Source of the DNA: Neisseria sp. 83E34
GTDB taxonomy: Bacteria > Pseudomonadota > Gammaproteobacteria > Burkholderiales > Neisseriaceae
Assembly (NCBI RefSeq): GCF_001308015.1
Contig: NZ_LGYH01000003.1
Span: forward strand, 62,001 to 126,000
Direction of reading: 5' to 3'
DNA: 64,000 nucleotides
The notes below the pieces were generated by a model. It was not told where the DNA came from and did not search any database. It worked only from the letters and a program-made list of their open reading frames with translations. The position numbers and the translations under genes are program-made. Numbering within the stretch: the first letter of the stretch is position 1; the number at the start of each line of letters is the position of its first letter. Below are positions 1-9,807 of this stretch, piece by piece.

Positions 1-1505
1 TTTTTCAAGCGCGTGGGTTGCCCTAAGCCTGTGATTTCCAAGAATAAAGTGTTGACATCATCTGTGATGTCTTCATCGGCGGTCAGCAAACCGAAATCAG
101 TATAAATGCGCGATGTACCTTGATGGTAATTGCCCGTGCCCACATGCGCGTAGCGTTTGAGCTTGCCTTCTTCGCGGCGGATAACGAGAGCCATTTTGGC
201 GTGGACTTTATAACCGAACACGCCGTAAACCACTTGCGCACCGGCTTCTTCCAGCTTGCTGGCCCAGCTCACATTGTTCGCTTCATCGAAGCGTGCCATC
301 AATTCCACCACAACCGTAACCTGTTTACCCGCTAATGCCGCATCGAGCAGCGCGTCGGCCAGCTCGGAATTGGTTCCGGTGCGGTAAATGGTCATTTTCA
401 TGGAAACCACATCGGGATCGTAAGCTGCCTGACGGATAAACTGAACCACCGGATCGAATGATTGGTAGGGATGGTGCAGCAGAATGTCTTTTTTGCGGAT
501 GGCGTTGATTACAGATTCGCCTTTAGCCAAACGCTGCGGCACAACGGCAGATTTCGGCGGGAATTTTAAGTCCGGACGGTCAACCATATCGGGCACGGCC
601 ATCAGGCGCACCAAATTTACCGGGCCTTCCATTTGATAAAGCTCGTCTTCGGTCAGCTTAAACTGGTTGAGCAGAAAGGCGCTGATGTGTTCGGGGCAAT
701 TGTTGGCTACTTCAAGCCGTACGCCGTCGCCGTATTCGCGGTCGCGCAATTCGTTTTGGATGGCTTTGCGCAGGTTTTGCAGGTCGCTTTCATCCACAGT
801 GAGATCGCTGTCGCGCGTGAGGCGGTATTGGTAACAGCCTTTGATGGTCATGCCGGGGAAAAGTTTGTGTACATATTCATGCAAAATGGATGATAAGAAC
901 ACAAAGCCGCAGCGCTTGCCGCACAGGTTGTCCGGCATGCGTACGATGCGCGGCAGAATACGCGGTGCTTGTACGATTGCCATGCCTGAAGCGCGTCCGA
1001 AAGCATCTGTGCCTTCCAGTTCAACTGCAAAATTGAGCGATTTGTTTAACGGGCGTGGGAACGGGTGGGAAAGGTCAAGTCCGATGGGAGTCAGTATCGG
1101 CAGCAGCTCGCGGTCGAAATAGTCTTCAATCCATGCGCGTTGGGCGGCGCTCCATTCGCGGCGGCGGTAAAAGCTGATGCCTTCTTCGCGCAGCTGGGGC
1201 AACAGTTCGTCGTTGAGCAGCTGGTATTGCTCGCGGATAATGGCACGCGCTTCCTGCGTAGTGGCGGCAATGGTTTCCGCCGGTGTCAGACCGCTGTCAA
1301 GTAAAAGACCGGGTCGGGCTTTCTGCTCGCGTTTCAGATAGGCGATACGTACTTCGAAAAATTCGTCGAGATTAGAAGAAACGATGCACAAATAACGCAG
1401 CCGCTCCAAAAGCGGAACACGCGTATCCTGCGCTTGTGCCAGCACGCGGCGGTTGAAAGCCAAGAGGCTCATCTCGCGGCAAAGAATGCGGTTGGATTTT
1501 GGCAT
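1..1505 (-). CDS. ppk: Polyphosphate kinase Ppk1, 5' part (runs off the window edge)
   Basis: About 501 N-terminal residues of polyphosphate kinase, which reversibly polymerises the ATP gamma-phosphate into inorganic polyphosphate at the inner membrane face. Translating the minus strand gives MPKSNRILCREMSLLAFNRR, then NLDEFFEVRIA, the N-terminal domain of Ppk1. Further on are LLHHPYQSFDPVVQFIRQAA and KMTIYRTG, which belong to the first catalytic phospholipase-D-like domain, and KVHAKMALV, which contains the family's autophosphorylated histidine. The ATG at 1503-1505 has a GGAGA ribosome site just upstream on this strand. The 3' third lies outside the window. Frame is open throughout. Confidence 0.95.
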   Translation of the reverse strand, partial: MPKSNRILCREMSLLAFNRRVLAQAQDTRVPLLERLRYLCIVSSNLDEFFEVRIAYLKREQKARPGLLLDSGLTPAETIAATTQEARAIIREQYQLLNDELLPQLREEGISFYRRREWSAAQRAWIEDYFDRELLPILTPIGLDLSHPFPRPLNKSLNFAVELEGTDAFGRASGMAIVQAPRILPRIVRMPDNLCGKRCGFVFLSSILHEYVHKLFPGMTIKGCYQYRLTRDSDLTVDESDLQNLRKAIQNELRDREYGDGVRLEVANNCPEHISAFLLNQFKLTEDELYQMEGPVNLVRLMAVPDMVDRPDLKFPPKSAVVPQRLAKGESVINAIRKKDILLHHPYQSFDPVVQFIRQAAYDPDVVSMKMTIYRTGTNSELADALLDAALAGKQVTVVVELMARFDEANNVSWASKLEEAGAQVVYGVFGYKVHAKMALVIRREEGKLKRYAHVGTGNYHQGTSRIYTDFGLLTADEDITDDVNTLFLEITGLGQPTRLK

Positions 1506-1634
1506 GTATATCTCCGAAATGATTTTAATGTTGGAATTTTTAAATTATAGCGTGCTTTTAATATATTGTTTTGATAATAGAATGAAGAGTGCTTGATTTA
1601 AAATGAAAGGTTGGCTGTGTTTGAGGTATATCGT

Positions 1635-1665
1635 ATGCCTGTCTGAAACTTATTCAGACAGGCAT
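1635..1665. terminator. Inverted DUS pair, hairpin
   Basis: TGCCTGTCTGAA and its reverse complement separated by 5 nt. It lies upstream of the duplicated gene at 1717 and marks the exact left edge of a duplicated segment (see 3704-3734). With no gene ending here on either strand, a terminator role is doubtful; uptake signal is the safer reading. Confidence 0.75.
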
Positions 1666-1716
1666 TGTCGATTGATTTAATAAATAACAGATGCATAATT
1701 GATATGGAGAGAGAAT

Positions 1717-2625
1717 ATGCCTATTAAACCGGCAAAATTCTTGTTGGCCATTCTCATTGCGGGAGCAACCGTGTTTACGTTTGCCGCCTGTTACCATTAC
1801 ATTCAAAAACACCTGCATCCCAAACCTGATCGGGGGCCGGTTTATTTCAGGCCGGGGCAATTGATTCCGGCGGGTTATCCGAGAGACGAATATAAGCATC
1901 CTTACCAGATAGGCAATCTAGGCGGCAAGCCGGTAAAGCTGTCGGCTTTTGTTGCCGAGCTGTTGGAATACGATGATTCTCCCGGTTGGGATCCGGAGAA
2001 GAACAGAAACTACAAACCACCGATACGCACCTATCAATCGATAATCGAATCATTCGGTTTCGACATGCGTTATACAGACGGGTTGTTACGGCATTTGCGC
2101 AAAGATTCGGATAGGGCATACGAACGCGAACACAATATTCCGGGTAATGCTTGGGTAAGTGTTACTGTGTTGAGCGGTTCCCGTTACCCTGTTATGCCGG
2201 CAACAGTATTAAACAGATATGCCGATCCGGATACTTTTCCTCCCCGCGTCATGCTGCCGGAGAAGCAGTTTGGCTTAGAAGTGTATGTTTTACCAAAAGA
2301 TGTGGATCGTGAGCAAATTGCCCTGAGAAGCCACAATGACAGCGATATTTTTGTAGCGAGGAATCAAGCAGGAAATATTACTTCTTATATTGTATGTTTT
2401 AATGGAAAAGTAAGCCGACCTCCGTGCAAGCATAATATTGTGATGCTGGAAGATATGAAAGTGGAGCTTTCGCTAAGTTACAACCGCCAAGTTTTGAAAG
2501 ACTGGAAAAAAATCGAATCGGAAGCGGAAAAAGCCGTGCGCAGTTTTATTACCGAGCCGGAGGCCATTGATACGGAAACTGAGCAGGGAAACAGATTAAA
2601 AATCGATTTGAAGATGCCTGTCTGA
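1717..2625 (+). CDS. Unrecognised membrane-anchored or lipoprotein, copy 1 of a duplicated pair
   Basis: 302 residues. The N-terminus (MPIKPAKFLLAILIAGATVF) is a basic start plus a hydrophobic stretch, then FAAC. This could be a signal-anchor or a weak lipobox (Phe at -3 is unusual). The rest is soluble and has no motif I recognise. ATG 1717 is chosen because GGAGAG lies 4-9 nt upstream; a TTG at 1699 is in frame but has no ribosome site. The last residues (MPV-stop) are encoded by a DUS. Copy 2 is at 3786-4694. The nearby FrpC-like gene recalls FrpD, the lipoprotein partner of FrpC, but no clear sequence match to FrpD is seen, so that link is inference. Confidence 0.8.
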   Translation: MPIKPAKFLLAILIAGATVFTFAACYHYIQKHLHPKPDRGPVYFRPGQLIPAGYPRDEYKHPYQIGNLGGKPVKLSAFVAELLEYDDSPGWDPEKNRNYKPPIRTYQSIIESFGFDMRYTDGLLRHLRKDSDRAYEREHNIPGNAWVSVTVLSGSRYPVMPATVLNRYADPDTFPPRVMLPEKQFGLEVYVLPKDVDREQIALRSHNDSDIFVARNQAGNITSYIVCFNGKVSRPPCKHNIVMLEDMKVELSLSYNRQVLKDWKKIESEAEKAVRSFITEPEAIDTETEQGNRLKIDLKMPV

Positions 2626-2644
2626 AACCTTTTCAGACAGGCAT
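2614..2644. terminator. Inverted DUS pair overlapping the stop codon
   Basis: ATGCCTGTCTGAA and its reverse complement, spacing 5 nt. The first arm encodes the last three residues and the TGA stop of the upstream gene. It probably also acts as a weak terminator. Confidence 0.75.
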
Positions 2645-2695
2645 TGTCAATGAATTTAACCAAAATGACTAAATATAGTGGTAGCAGAATAAGAA

Positions 2696-3634
2696 ATGGA
2701 TTACCCGGCAAATAAAACTCCCACACAAAAGAAAAAGCGCCGCCACCATGTGTTGGCGGCATTGATATTTTTACTCTTGTGCATGGTGATGGCAGCGGTA
2801 GGCACTTATCTTTACGAAACCAAAGTGCCTGGCCTGTATCAACATTGGGAAGCACTGGTTGCGAAAGACCCGAAACCGTTATTTGTTTCCGAAGAAGAAT
2901 ACCGTGCAAAAAATAAAGCAGGTTATTGCTGGAAAGATAGGAAATTTTACACCCGGCAGGAATTACAGGAAAAAGCGATGGTAAGTTTTTCCAAATACCT
3001 AATGAATATCGCGGATGCCTACCGCAATGAAAGAGTAAAAACAATCAATGTAAATGACGAATGGGAAACATTGCTTACTCACGGTTTTTGCCACAGTGAT
3101 GACCTGAATTGCCGTGTTTGGTTTTTGCCGGTTGATTATAGCAATGCCCGCTGGGATGAAGAATTCCATTCCGGTATCCATCCTTCTGATCCATCCTTAT
3201 TGGCCGTATATCAGGCGAAAGCACTACATTCGGCGGATGATATGGTGCAATACATGAAGCAAAACGGGAATCAAGGATATAGCTTGGTTGGTAGGGATTT
3301 CGGGCAAGCAGTTTATGGCTCTGATTGTTGCCGCGTGATTACGGCAGAACAGATACAAAGCATACAACACAAAGAATTGTATGGTAGTGGTACTGCAATT
3401 TTTCCGTATGAAAATCGCATTCCTATTCACATGGATATAAGAGAGCAAGGTATAGGTAATTTCTACTTCCAAACCCGTGAATTGTCTACGGGGTTCGATA
3501 AAATCGCATATCAAAAAAATTATAGACAAAAGGAAACCTATAAATCCCGGTTTACCGATATTTATTTTTTAAACAATTGCGGGGATATGTTGGATTATCC
3601 GCATTATTATTACGAAGAATCAGATTTAAATTGA
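2696..3634 (+). CDS. Unrecognised single-pass membrane protein between the duplicated genes
   Basis: 312 residues. A short basic N-terminus (KKKRRHH, residues 12-18) precedes one hydrophobic segment (about 20-41), predicting an N-in anchor with the bulk in the periplasm. The remainder holds several cysteines (CWKD, CHSDDLNC, DCC, NNC) and many aromatic residues and has no recognised motif. It is not a sequence copy of its neighbours but has a similar architecture and size. No strong ribosome site precedes ATG 2696. Its place between two copies of the 302-residue gene and upstream of an RTX gene suggests an accessory role with that protein, as inference only. Confidence 0.75.
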   Translation: MDYPANKTPTQKKKRRHHVLAALIFLLLCMVMAAVGTYLYETKVPGLYQHWEALVAKDPKPLFVSEEEYRAKNKAGYCWKDRKFYTRQELQEKAMVSFSKYLMNIADAYRNERVKTINVNDEWETLLTHGFCHSDDLNCRVWFLPVDYSNARWDEEFHSGIHPSDPSLLAVYQAKALHSADDMVQYMKQNGNQGYSLVGRDFGQAVYGSDCCRVITAEQIQSIQHKELYGSGTAIFPYENRIPIHMDIREQGIGNFYFQTRELSTGFDKIAYQKNYRQKETYKSRFTDIYFLNNCGDMLDYPHYYYEESDLN

Positions 3635-3658
3635 TTGTTAAATTGGAGGAGGTTATCT

Positions 3659-3715
3659 ATGGCAGCAACTTCAAGCAGGATTGATGCTCTGCACCCCACT
3701 CCCATGCCTGTCTGA
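3659..3715 (+). pseudogene. 18-residue open frame with strong ribosome site, likely a truncated gene start
   Basis: GGAGGAGG at 3646-3653 is followed 5 nt later by ATG and the frame MAATSSRIDALHPTPMPV, ending at a TGA inside a DUS. The very good ribosome site and the abrupt end exactly where the duplicated segment begins suggest the 5' stub of a gene whose body was replaced by recombination at the DUS. A genuine short peptide cannot be excluded. The parent gene is not recognisable from 15 residues. Confidence 0.4.
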
Positions 3716-3734
3716 AACTTTTTCAGACAGGCAT
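3704..3734. terminator. Inverted DUS pair at the duplication junction
   Basis: ATGCCTGTCTGAA and its reverse complement, with a spacer differing by one base from the copy at 1635-1665. Sequence to its right repeats 1635 onward; sequence to its left is unrelated. It is therefore the left edge of the second repeat unit. Confidence 0.75.
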
Positions 3735-3785
3735 TGTCGATTGATTTAATAAATAACAGATGCATAATTGATATGGAGAGAGAAT

Positions 3786-4694
3786 ATGCCTATTAAACCG
3801 GCAAAATTCTTGTTGGCCATTCTCATTGCGGGAGCAACCGTGTTTACGTTTGCCGCCTGTTACCATTACATTCAAAAACACCTGCATCCCAAACCTGATC
3901 GGGGGCCGGTTTATTTCAGGCCGGGGCAATTGATTCCGGCGGGTTATCCGAGAGACGAATATAAGCATCCTTACCAGATAGGCAATCTAGGCGGCAAGCC
4001 GGTAAAGCTGTCGGCTTTTGTTGCCGAGCTGTTGGAATACGATGATTCTCCCGGTTGGGATCCGGAGAAGAACAGAAACTACAAACCACCGATACGCACC
4101 TATCAATCGATAATCGAATCATTCGGTTTCGACATGCGTTATACAGACGGGTTGTTACGGCATTTGCGCAAAGATTCGGATAGGGCATACGAACGCGAAC
4201 ACAATATTCCGGGTAATGCTTGGGTAAGTGTTACTGTGTTGAGCGGTTCCCGTTACCCTGTTATGCCGGCAACAGTATTAAACAGATATGCCGATCCGGA
4301 TACTTTTCCTCCCCGCGTCATGCTGCCGGAGAAGCAGTTTGGCTTAGAAGTGTATGTTTTACCAAAAGATGTGGATCGCGAGCAAATTGCCTTGAGAAGC
4401 CACAATGACAGCGATATTTTTGTAGCGAGGAATCAAGCAGGAAATATTACTTCTTATATCGTATGCTCGAATAGAAAAGTGCCGCAGCCTCCGTGCAAGC
4501 ATGATATTGTGATGCTGGAAGATATGAAAGTGGGGCTTTCCTTAAGCTATGATCGCCAAGTTTTGAAAGACTGGAAAAAAATCGAATCGGAAGCGGAAAA
4601 AGCCGTGCGCAGTTTTATTACCGAGCCGGAGGCTATTGATACGGAAACTGAGCAAGGAAACAGATTAAAAATCCATTTGAAGATGCCTGTCTGA
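3786..4694 (+). CDS. Unrecognised membrane-anchored or lipoprotein, copy 2 of a duplicated pair
   Basis: 302 residues, same length and start context as the gene at 1717, offset 2069 bases. The 5' two thirds are identical at DNA level. Differences begin near codon 200 and cluster in the last third, where several change the protein: Phe to Ser, Gly to Arg, Ser to Pro, Arg to Gln, two Asn to Asp and Glu to Gly between about residues 228 and 258. The stop codon again lies in a DUS. Function is unrecognised. The pattern fits duplication followed by gene conversion of the 5' part or diversification of the 3' part. Confidence 0.8.
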   Translation: MPIKPAKFLLAILIAGATVFTFAACYHYIQKHLHPKPDRGPVYFRPGQLIPAGYPRDEYKHPYQIGNLGGKPVKLSAFVAELLEYDDSPGWDPEKNRNYKPPIRTYQSIIESFGFDMRYTDGLLRHLRKDSDRAYEREHNIPGNAWVSVTVLSGSRYPVMPATVLNRYADPDTFPPRVMLPEKQFGLEVYVLPKDVDREQIALRSHNDSDIFVARNQAGNITSYIVCSNRKVPQPPCKHDIVMLEDMKVGLSLSYDRQVLKDWKKIESEAEKAVRSFITEPEAIDTETEQGNRLKIHLKMPV

Positions 4695-4761
4695 AGCGGT
4701 GTACACAAGCTGTTTCAGGCAGGCCTATTTAATGTGTAGTTTATTAATAGGAGAATGAATG

Positions 4762-7700
4762 ATGGCAGGAATAATTACCCAACAAGATATCAACAATTAT
4801 AAAGACCAAATAAATAAGAATGGTGTGGGCGGCGCGATTTCGGTTTATCAGTCGCTGCAAAACAAGGGTTACACCTATGCGGGCTGGGCGGGCGGTGTAG
4901 CCTCAGGTAAAACAGTTACCGGGCAGGCGGCATTGAACTTTATGGCCGCTTCTTCAGGTAAAACCTTTTCAGAGAGCCAATTAAACAATATACGGATCGA
5001 TATGGCGAACAGTTATTTGAATTCTTTGGAAAAAAAATTAATGATGGGGGTGGGAAAACTACAGAAGATGTTTCATTCAAAGATATGCGTGACTTTCATG
5101 AAAGTGTTTTTAAGGATCATGGCCTCAATATCAATAATTGGACTTTGGAGTATCCGATGAGTTTGGTTGGGAAATATGCAGGCAAAAAAGTGCAGGAAAA
5201 ATATTGGCAGGATCTTTCTAAAACCGAAGGCGACGGAGTGGATGGTTTATGGAACAGTCATTCATTACAAAATATTGTTACGGATGCGGGGCAAGGGTTT
5301 ATTGTGGTTGATGTTGATTCAGGCAAGCCGATACCTTCTTCCGACCTTAATTCATGGTTTGAAGCCGGTCATGATCCCGAGGGTGTTAAGGTCATTCCGA
5401 TTAGCGATGAGGATAAGAAAAAAGCAAAGGAATGGCTGGATAATGTTGATTTGGATGATACCTTTATCGACTGGGCGCGGGAGCTCATCATATCTGCCGA
5501 TGATGCGGCTCAAATGGTTTCACCGATCATTATCGATCTTAACGGTGATGGCGTGAAAACGCTCGGGCTCGGTAATAATATTCATTTTGACCATAATAAG
5601 AGCGGCTTTGCAAAACAAACCGGTTGGGTATCCAGAGAAGACGGGTTGTTGGCTTTGGATATGAATGCTAACGGTATGATTGATAATGGTGGTGAACTGT
5701 TTGGCAATAATTCACTGCTTACAGACGGAAAGTTTGCAGATAATGGTTTTGAAGCGCTGAAACAGTATGATTCTAACAATAATGGTTTGCTTGACGCGAA
5801 GGATACACGCTGGCAGGAATTTAAGGTTTGGCAGGATGCTGATTCTGATGGTGTGTCAGATGTAGGCGAATTAAAATCTTTGGATGATGCTGGAATTATT
5901 TCTTTAAATTTGAAATATACGGAAACAAACACGGTAGATGAAAACGGTAATGCGCATAAGCAGGCTTCTTCTGCTATTTGGAAAGATGGACACACATCTG
6001 ATGCGGTAGATGTATGGTTTAAAACAGATGGAGCTCGTACAACTTATATCAAGCAATTTCCACATACAGAAGAAATAGCTAAATTGCCCGAAATTATGCC
6101 GTTTGGCAAGGTTTACAGCTTACGTGATGCTGTATCGCAAGACCAAACCCTTTTGATTCAATTGAAAGAATATTTGGGAATAGATAATCCTTCTGCTGAC
6201 AAGCTGAATGCGTTGATATATCAATGGACCGGCGTGACCGATATTCTGCCCAATAGCAGAGGTGAGAATGTGGATGCCAGAAAGTTGGCTGTTTTGGAAA
6301 AACTTTCAGATAAGTCATTTGAGCAAAGTGGTTGGGGTAGTAATCCAGGGCCGAATGCAGGCCAAGCTTTAGAAAATGAATTTGTTAAATTTTCTGAGTA
6401 TGTGGCAGGTAGCATCAGGATGCAGAAAATTTATGCAGCTGCTTTAGGTGTGGAAATGGTTAAAACAGATGCAAATGGTAAGATGACGATAGATTGGGAT
6501 GGTATCAGTGGTTATATTTATCAGCAAATTCAAGCAAAAAATGCTAAAGGTGCAGCTTCAGCTATAGAAGCCGTATTAGATGCTCTTACTTTTAATCCTT
6601 CTGCTGCGGTAGAGTTTAGAAAAGAATGGGCGAGTTTTGCGCGCGCTGTATTTAGCACCAAAAATCTTGATGATTTGAAATTATTAGCTGAGTTAAACGG
6701 TTCTGTCGGCGATGCGGCCAACAACAGACTGGAAACGAAAGCGGTCGGTAATGTGTTGCTGGAAGGCGGGGTGCTGTTCGGCGAAGGCGGCGATGATACT
6801 TTGAATGGCCGGGGCAGCAACGATGTGTTGGTTGGCGGTGCGGGCAATGATCATTTATCGGGTGGCGAAGGCTCGGATATTTACGTGTTCGGCAAGAATT
6901 TCGGCAAGGATTCCATCAGCAATCACGACACTTCGGAAGGCCGCTCCGATACCATCCGCTTTACCGAAGGATTGAAACAGTCTGATTTCAGCTTTACCCG
7001 TTCAAACAGCAGTTTGGTTATTACCGCCAAAGACGGCACGGGAGAAATTTCAGTGGGCAATTTTTTCCGCACCGACGGTGTAGGCGGCGCAAAAATCGTA
7101 TTTGACGGCGGCGCTACTTTGAATGCTGAGGCTCTGAAAGATTTGGTTACCGTCGGCAGCGAGCAGAACGACAATCTCTATGCGTATGCGGAAGGCAGCA
7201 AACTTTCCGGTTTGGGCGGTGATGATTATCTGTATGGTGCTGCCGGAGCGGATACGCTGGAAGGCGGGAATGGAAACGATACGTTGGAGGGTAAAGGCGG
7301 GAACGATACCTTAATCGGCGGTATCGGCAATGATTCCCTTAACGGCGGCGAAGGAAACGACAGCTATATCTTCGGTAAAAATTTCGGTAAAGACGCGATC
7401 TATAACAACGATACCGAAGGCACCGATACCATCCGCTTTACAGAAGGATTAAAGCAGGAAGATTTCACTTTTTCACGTTCAAGCAATGATTTGATTATCG
7501 CTGCCAAAGATGGCACAGGTGTGGTTTCCGTCAGCGGTTATTTCACACAAGACGGTGTGGACAAACAAATCAACCGAATTGTTTTCGATGACGGCACGGA
7601 GCTGGACGGCGAAGCGGTAAGTGCTCAAGTTACTCAAGGTACGGAGCAAAACGATACGCTTTATGCCGTGGCAACAGGAGGCAAGCTTTCCGGTTTGGGG

Positions 7701-9622
7701 GGTAATGATTATTTGTATGGCGCTGCCGGTGATGACGAGCTGGATGGTGGCATTGGAAACGATACATTACAAGGTGCCGAAGGTAATGATGTTTTAACAG
7801 GCGGTTTGGGTGATGATGCTCTAACCGGAGGTGCGGGTTCGGACTCTTATGTGTTCGGCAAGAATTTCGGCAAGGATTCCATCAGCAATCACGACACTTC
7901 GGAAGGCCGCTCCGATACCATCCGCTTTACCGAAGGATTGAAACAGTCTGATTTCAGCTTTACCCGTTCATACGATAGTCTGATGATTTCAGCAAAAGAC
8001 GGCAGCGGAGAAATAACGGTAAACAGCTATTTCAACAAGGACGGTGCTGGCGGCTATCAGATCGACCAGATTCTTTTTGATGACGGTACGGTGTTGGATG
8101 TGGAGGCTGTTAAGCAGTTGGTTGTTAAAGGCACGGAACAAAACGATACGCTTTATGCTTATGCGGAAGGCAACACTCTGGCCGGTTTGGGCGGCAACGA
8201 TACTTTATACGGCGGTGCCGGAGATGATTTGTTATCCGGCGGTAACGGCAACGACACGCTGCAAGGCGGGGAAGGCAACGACAAACTGCACGGCGGCAGC
8301 GGTAATGATGCGTTGAACGGCGGCAAAGGCGAAGATATCTACATTTTTGATAAAGGTTTCGGCAAAGATAGCATTCAAAACGATTATCCCGAAGAAACCG
8401 ATACCATCCGCTTAACAGACGGTTGGACTCAGTCTGATTTGGTATTTACCCGTTCAAACAGCAGTTTGGTTATTACCGCCAAAGACGGCACGGGAGAAAT
8501 TTCAGTGGGCAATTTTTTCCGCACCGACGGCATAGGCGGCGCAAAAATCGTATTTGACGGCGGCGCTACTTTGAATGCTGAGGCGCTGAAAGATTTGGTT
8601 ACCGTCGGCAGCGAGCAGAACGACAATCTCTATGCGTATGCGGAAGGCAGCAAACTTGCCGGTTTGGGCGGTGATGATTATCTGTATGGTGCTGCCGGAG
8701 CGGATACGCTGGAAGGCGGGAATGGAAACGATACGTTGGAGGGTAAAGGCGGGAACGATACCTTAATCGGCGGTATCGGCAATGACTCCCTTAACGGCGG
8801 TGAAGGAAACGACAGCTATATCTTCGGTAAAAACTTTGGTAAAGATACTGTTTATAACCATGATGAGGCCGGCACCGATACCATTCACTTCACTGAGGGT
8901 TGGAAACAAGCTGATTTTGTTTTACCCGCTCATCTAATGATTTGCATATTACGGCTAAAGATGGCGCTGGAACGGTATGGGTTAATAATTACTTTAGTAA
9001 GGATGGAGATGGCGGTTATCAAGTGGATCAGATTCTCTTCGATGATGAAAGCAAACTGGATGTAGCCGCTATAAAAGAACTGGTGATTAAAGGTACGGAA
9101 CAAAATGACACTTTATATGCTTATGCAACAGGTAGTACGCTGTCGGGATTAGGTGGCAATGATACGTTAAACGGCTCTTCCGGAAAAGATAGTTTGGATG
9201 GAGGAAGTGGATCGGATAGCCTATCAGGAGACGACGGCAACGATGTCTTAACCGGTGGCATCGGCAATGACAGCCTGACAGGAGGCAACGGCGCTGATAC
9301 TTATGTATTCGGCAAAGGGCACGGTCAGGACTCCATCAACAATTATCAGTCTGACAATAGTACGGATACCATCCGTTTCGACGGCATCAAATCATCTGAA
9401 GTGAAATTTGTCAAATCCGGCAGCAGTTTGATATTTTCCGGTTATAACGCTGAAGATTCTATTGAATTACAGTCTTTCTTCAATCAAGGTTATGATTTGG
9501 AAAATTTTGTTTTTGCCGATAAGATTATTTCCAATCCTGATTTTTCCAAATATTCAGAAGGTACTTCCACACCCACACAGACAATGGCTGTATTTGAAGG
9601 TACGGCAATAGACATTGTATAA
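4762..9622 (+). pseudogene. FrpC-like RTX protein gene broken by two frameshifts
   Basis: Three consecutive frames make one protein of about 1620 residues. Part 1 starts at ATG 4762 (AGGAGA 7 nt upstream) with ITQQDINNYKDQINKNGVGG, matching the N-terminus of Neisseria FrpA/FrpC proteins. The frame is lost in an A8 run (5030-5037; nine A would restore it). Part 2 resumes with TTEDVSFKDMRDFH and holds a calcium-binding module (5520 to about 6030; LNGDG, MNANGMIDNGGELFG) like the FrpC self-processing module, an alpha-helical stretch, then RTX blocks of GGxGxDxLx nonapeptides from 6776. A second one-base loss at a T run (8920-8923) shifts to part 3, ending at 9622. RTX blocks alternate with units of about 120 residues starting YVFGKNFGKDS. 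Secretion would need a type I system not present here. As read it is a pseudogene; phase variation or a sequencing error is possible. Confidence 0.85.
6776..9312 (+). repeat. RTX nonapeptide blocks and near-identical internal DNA repeats
   Basis: Six blocks of glycine/aspartate nonapeptides lie around 6776-6880, 7195-7365, 7680-7850, 8180-8335, 8650-8815 and 9135-9300. Between them are repeated beta-rich units. Long exact DNA repeats occur: 6891-7003 matches 7857-7970, and about 6999-7330 nearly matches 8454-8785. These can drive unequal recombination and change the number of blocks. In RTX proteins the nonapeptides bind calcium and fold after secretion. Confidence 0.9.
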
Positions 9623-9751
9623 AGTAGCTCTTTTCTATAATTAAAGGGGTATTTCAAGCACTTGGTTTCGGTTTATGCCGGGATCAAGTGCTTTGTTTAA
9701 AGTGGTAAAATTAAAAATTGCCCTGTCTGAAAACACTTTTATAATGCAAAT

Positions 9752-9775
9752 TTTTCAGACAGGCCTGTCTGAAAA
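9752..9775. repeat. Perfect 24-base palindrome of two head-to-head DUS
   Basis: Two DUS fused without spacer (centre GGCC; arms TTTTCAGACAGG and CCTGTCTGAAAA). An isolated related DUS lies at 9722-9732. The palindrome ends 32 bases before the ubiD start codon, so it sits in the promoter or leader of ubiD, unlike most inverted DUS, which follow genes. Confidence 0.85.
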
Positions 9776-9807
9776 TGTTTCGACAGGTTTATTTATCAGT
9801 TAATTAT

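Larger units (their letters stand above)
1635..4694 (+). repeat. Direct duplication of about 0.98 kb, 2069 bases apart, bounded by DUS
   Basis: 1635-2625 and 3704-4694 are direct repeats with only scattered differences, nearly all after about position 2330 of copy 1. Both left edges are DUS hairpins and both right edges are the DUS that contains the stop codon. Beyond these points the flanks diverge at once. Homologous recombination between DUS-flanked segments after DNA uptake is the simplest explanation. Confidence 0.85.

Noticed and set aside
1699-1716. TTG start for the duplicated gene, giving six more residues
   Set aside because: It lies upstream of and includes the GGAGAG ribosome site that serves ATG 1717.
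6776-9312. Regular repeats in the RTX gene as a possible CRISPR array
   Set aside because: The repeats are coding, in frame, 27-base based and vary as Gly/Asp nonapeptides; there are no spacers of constant length.
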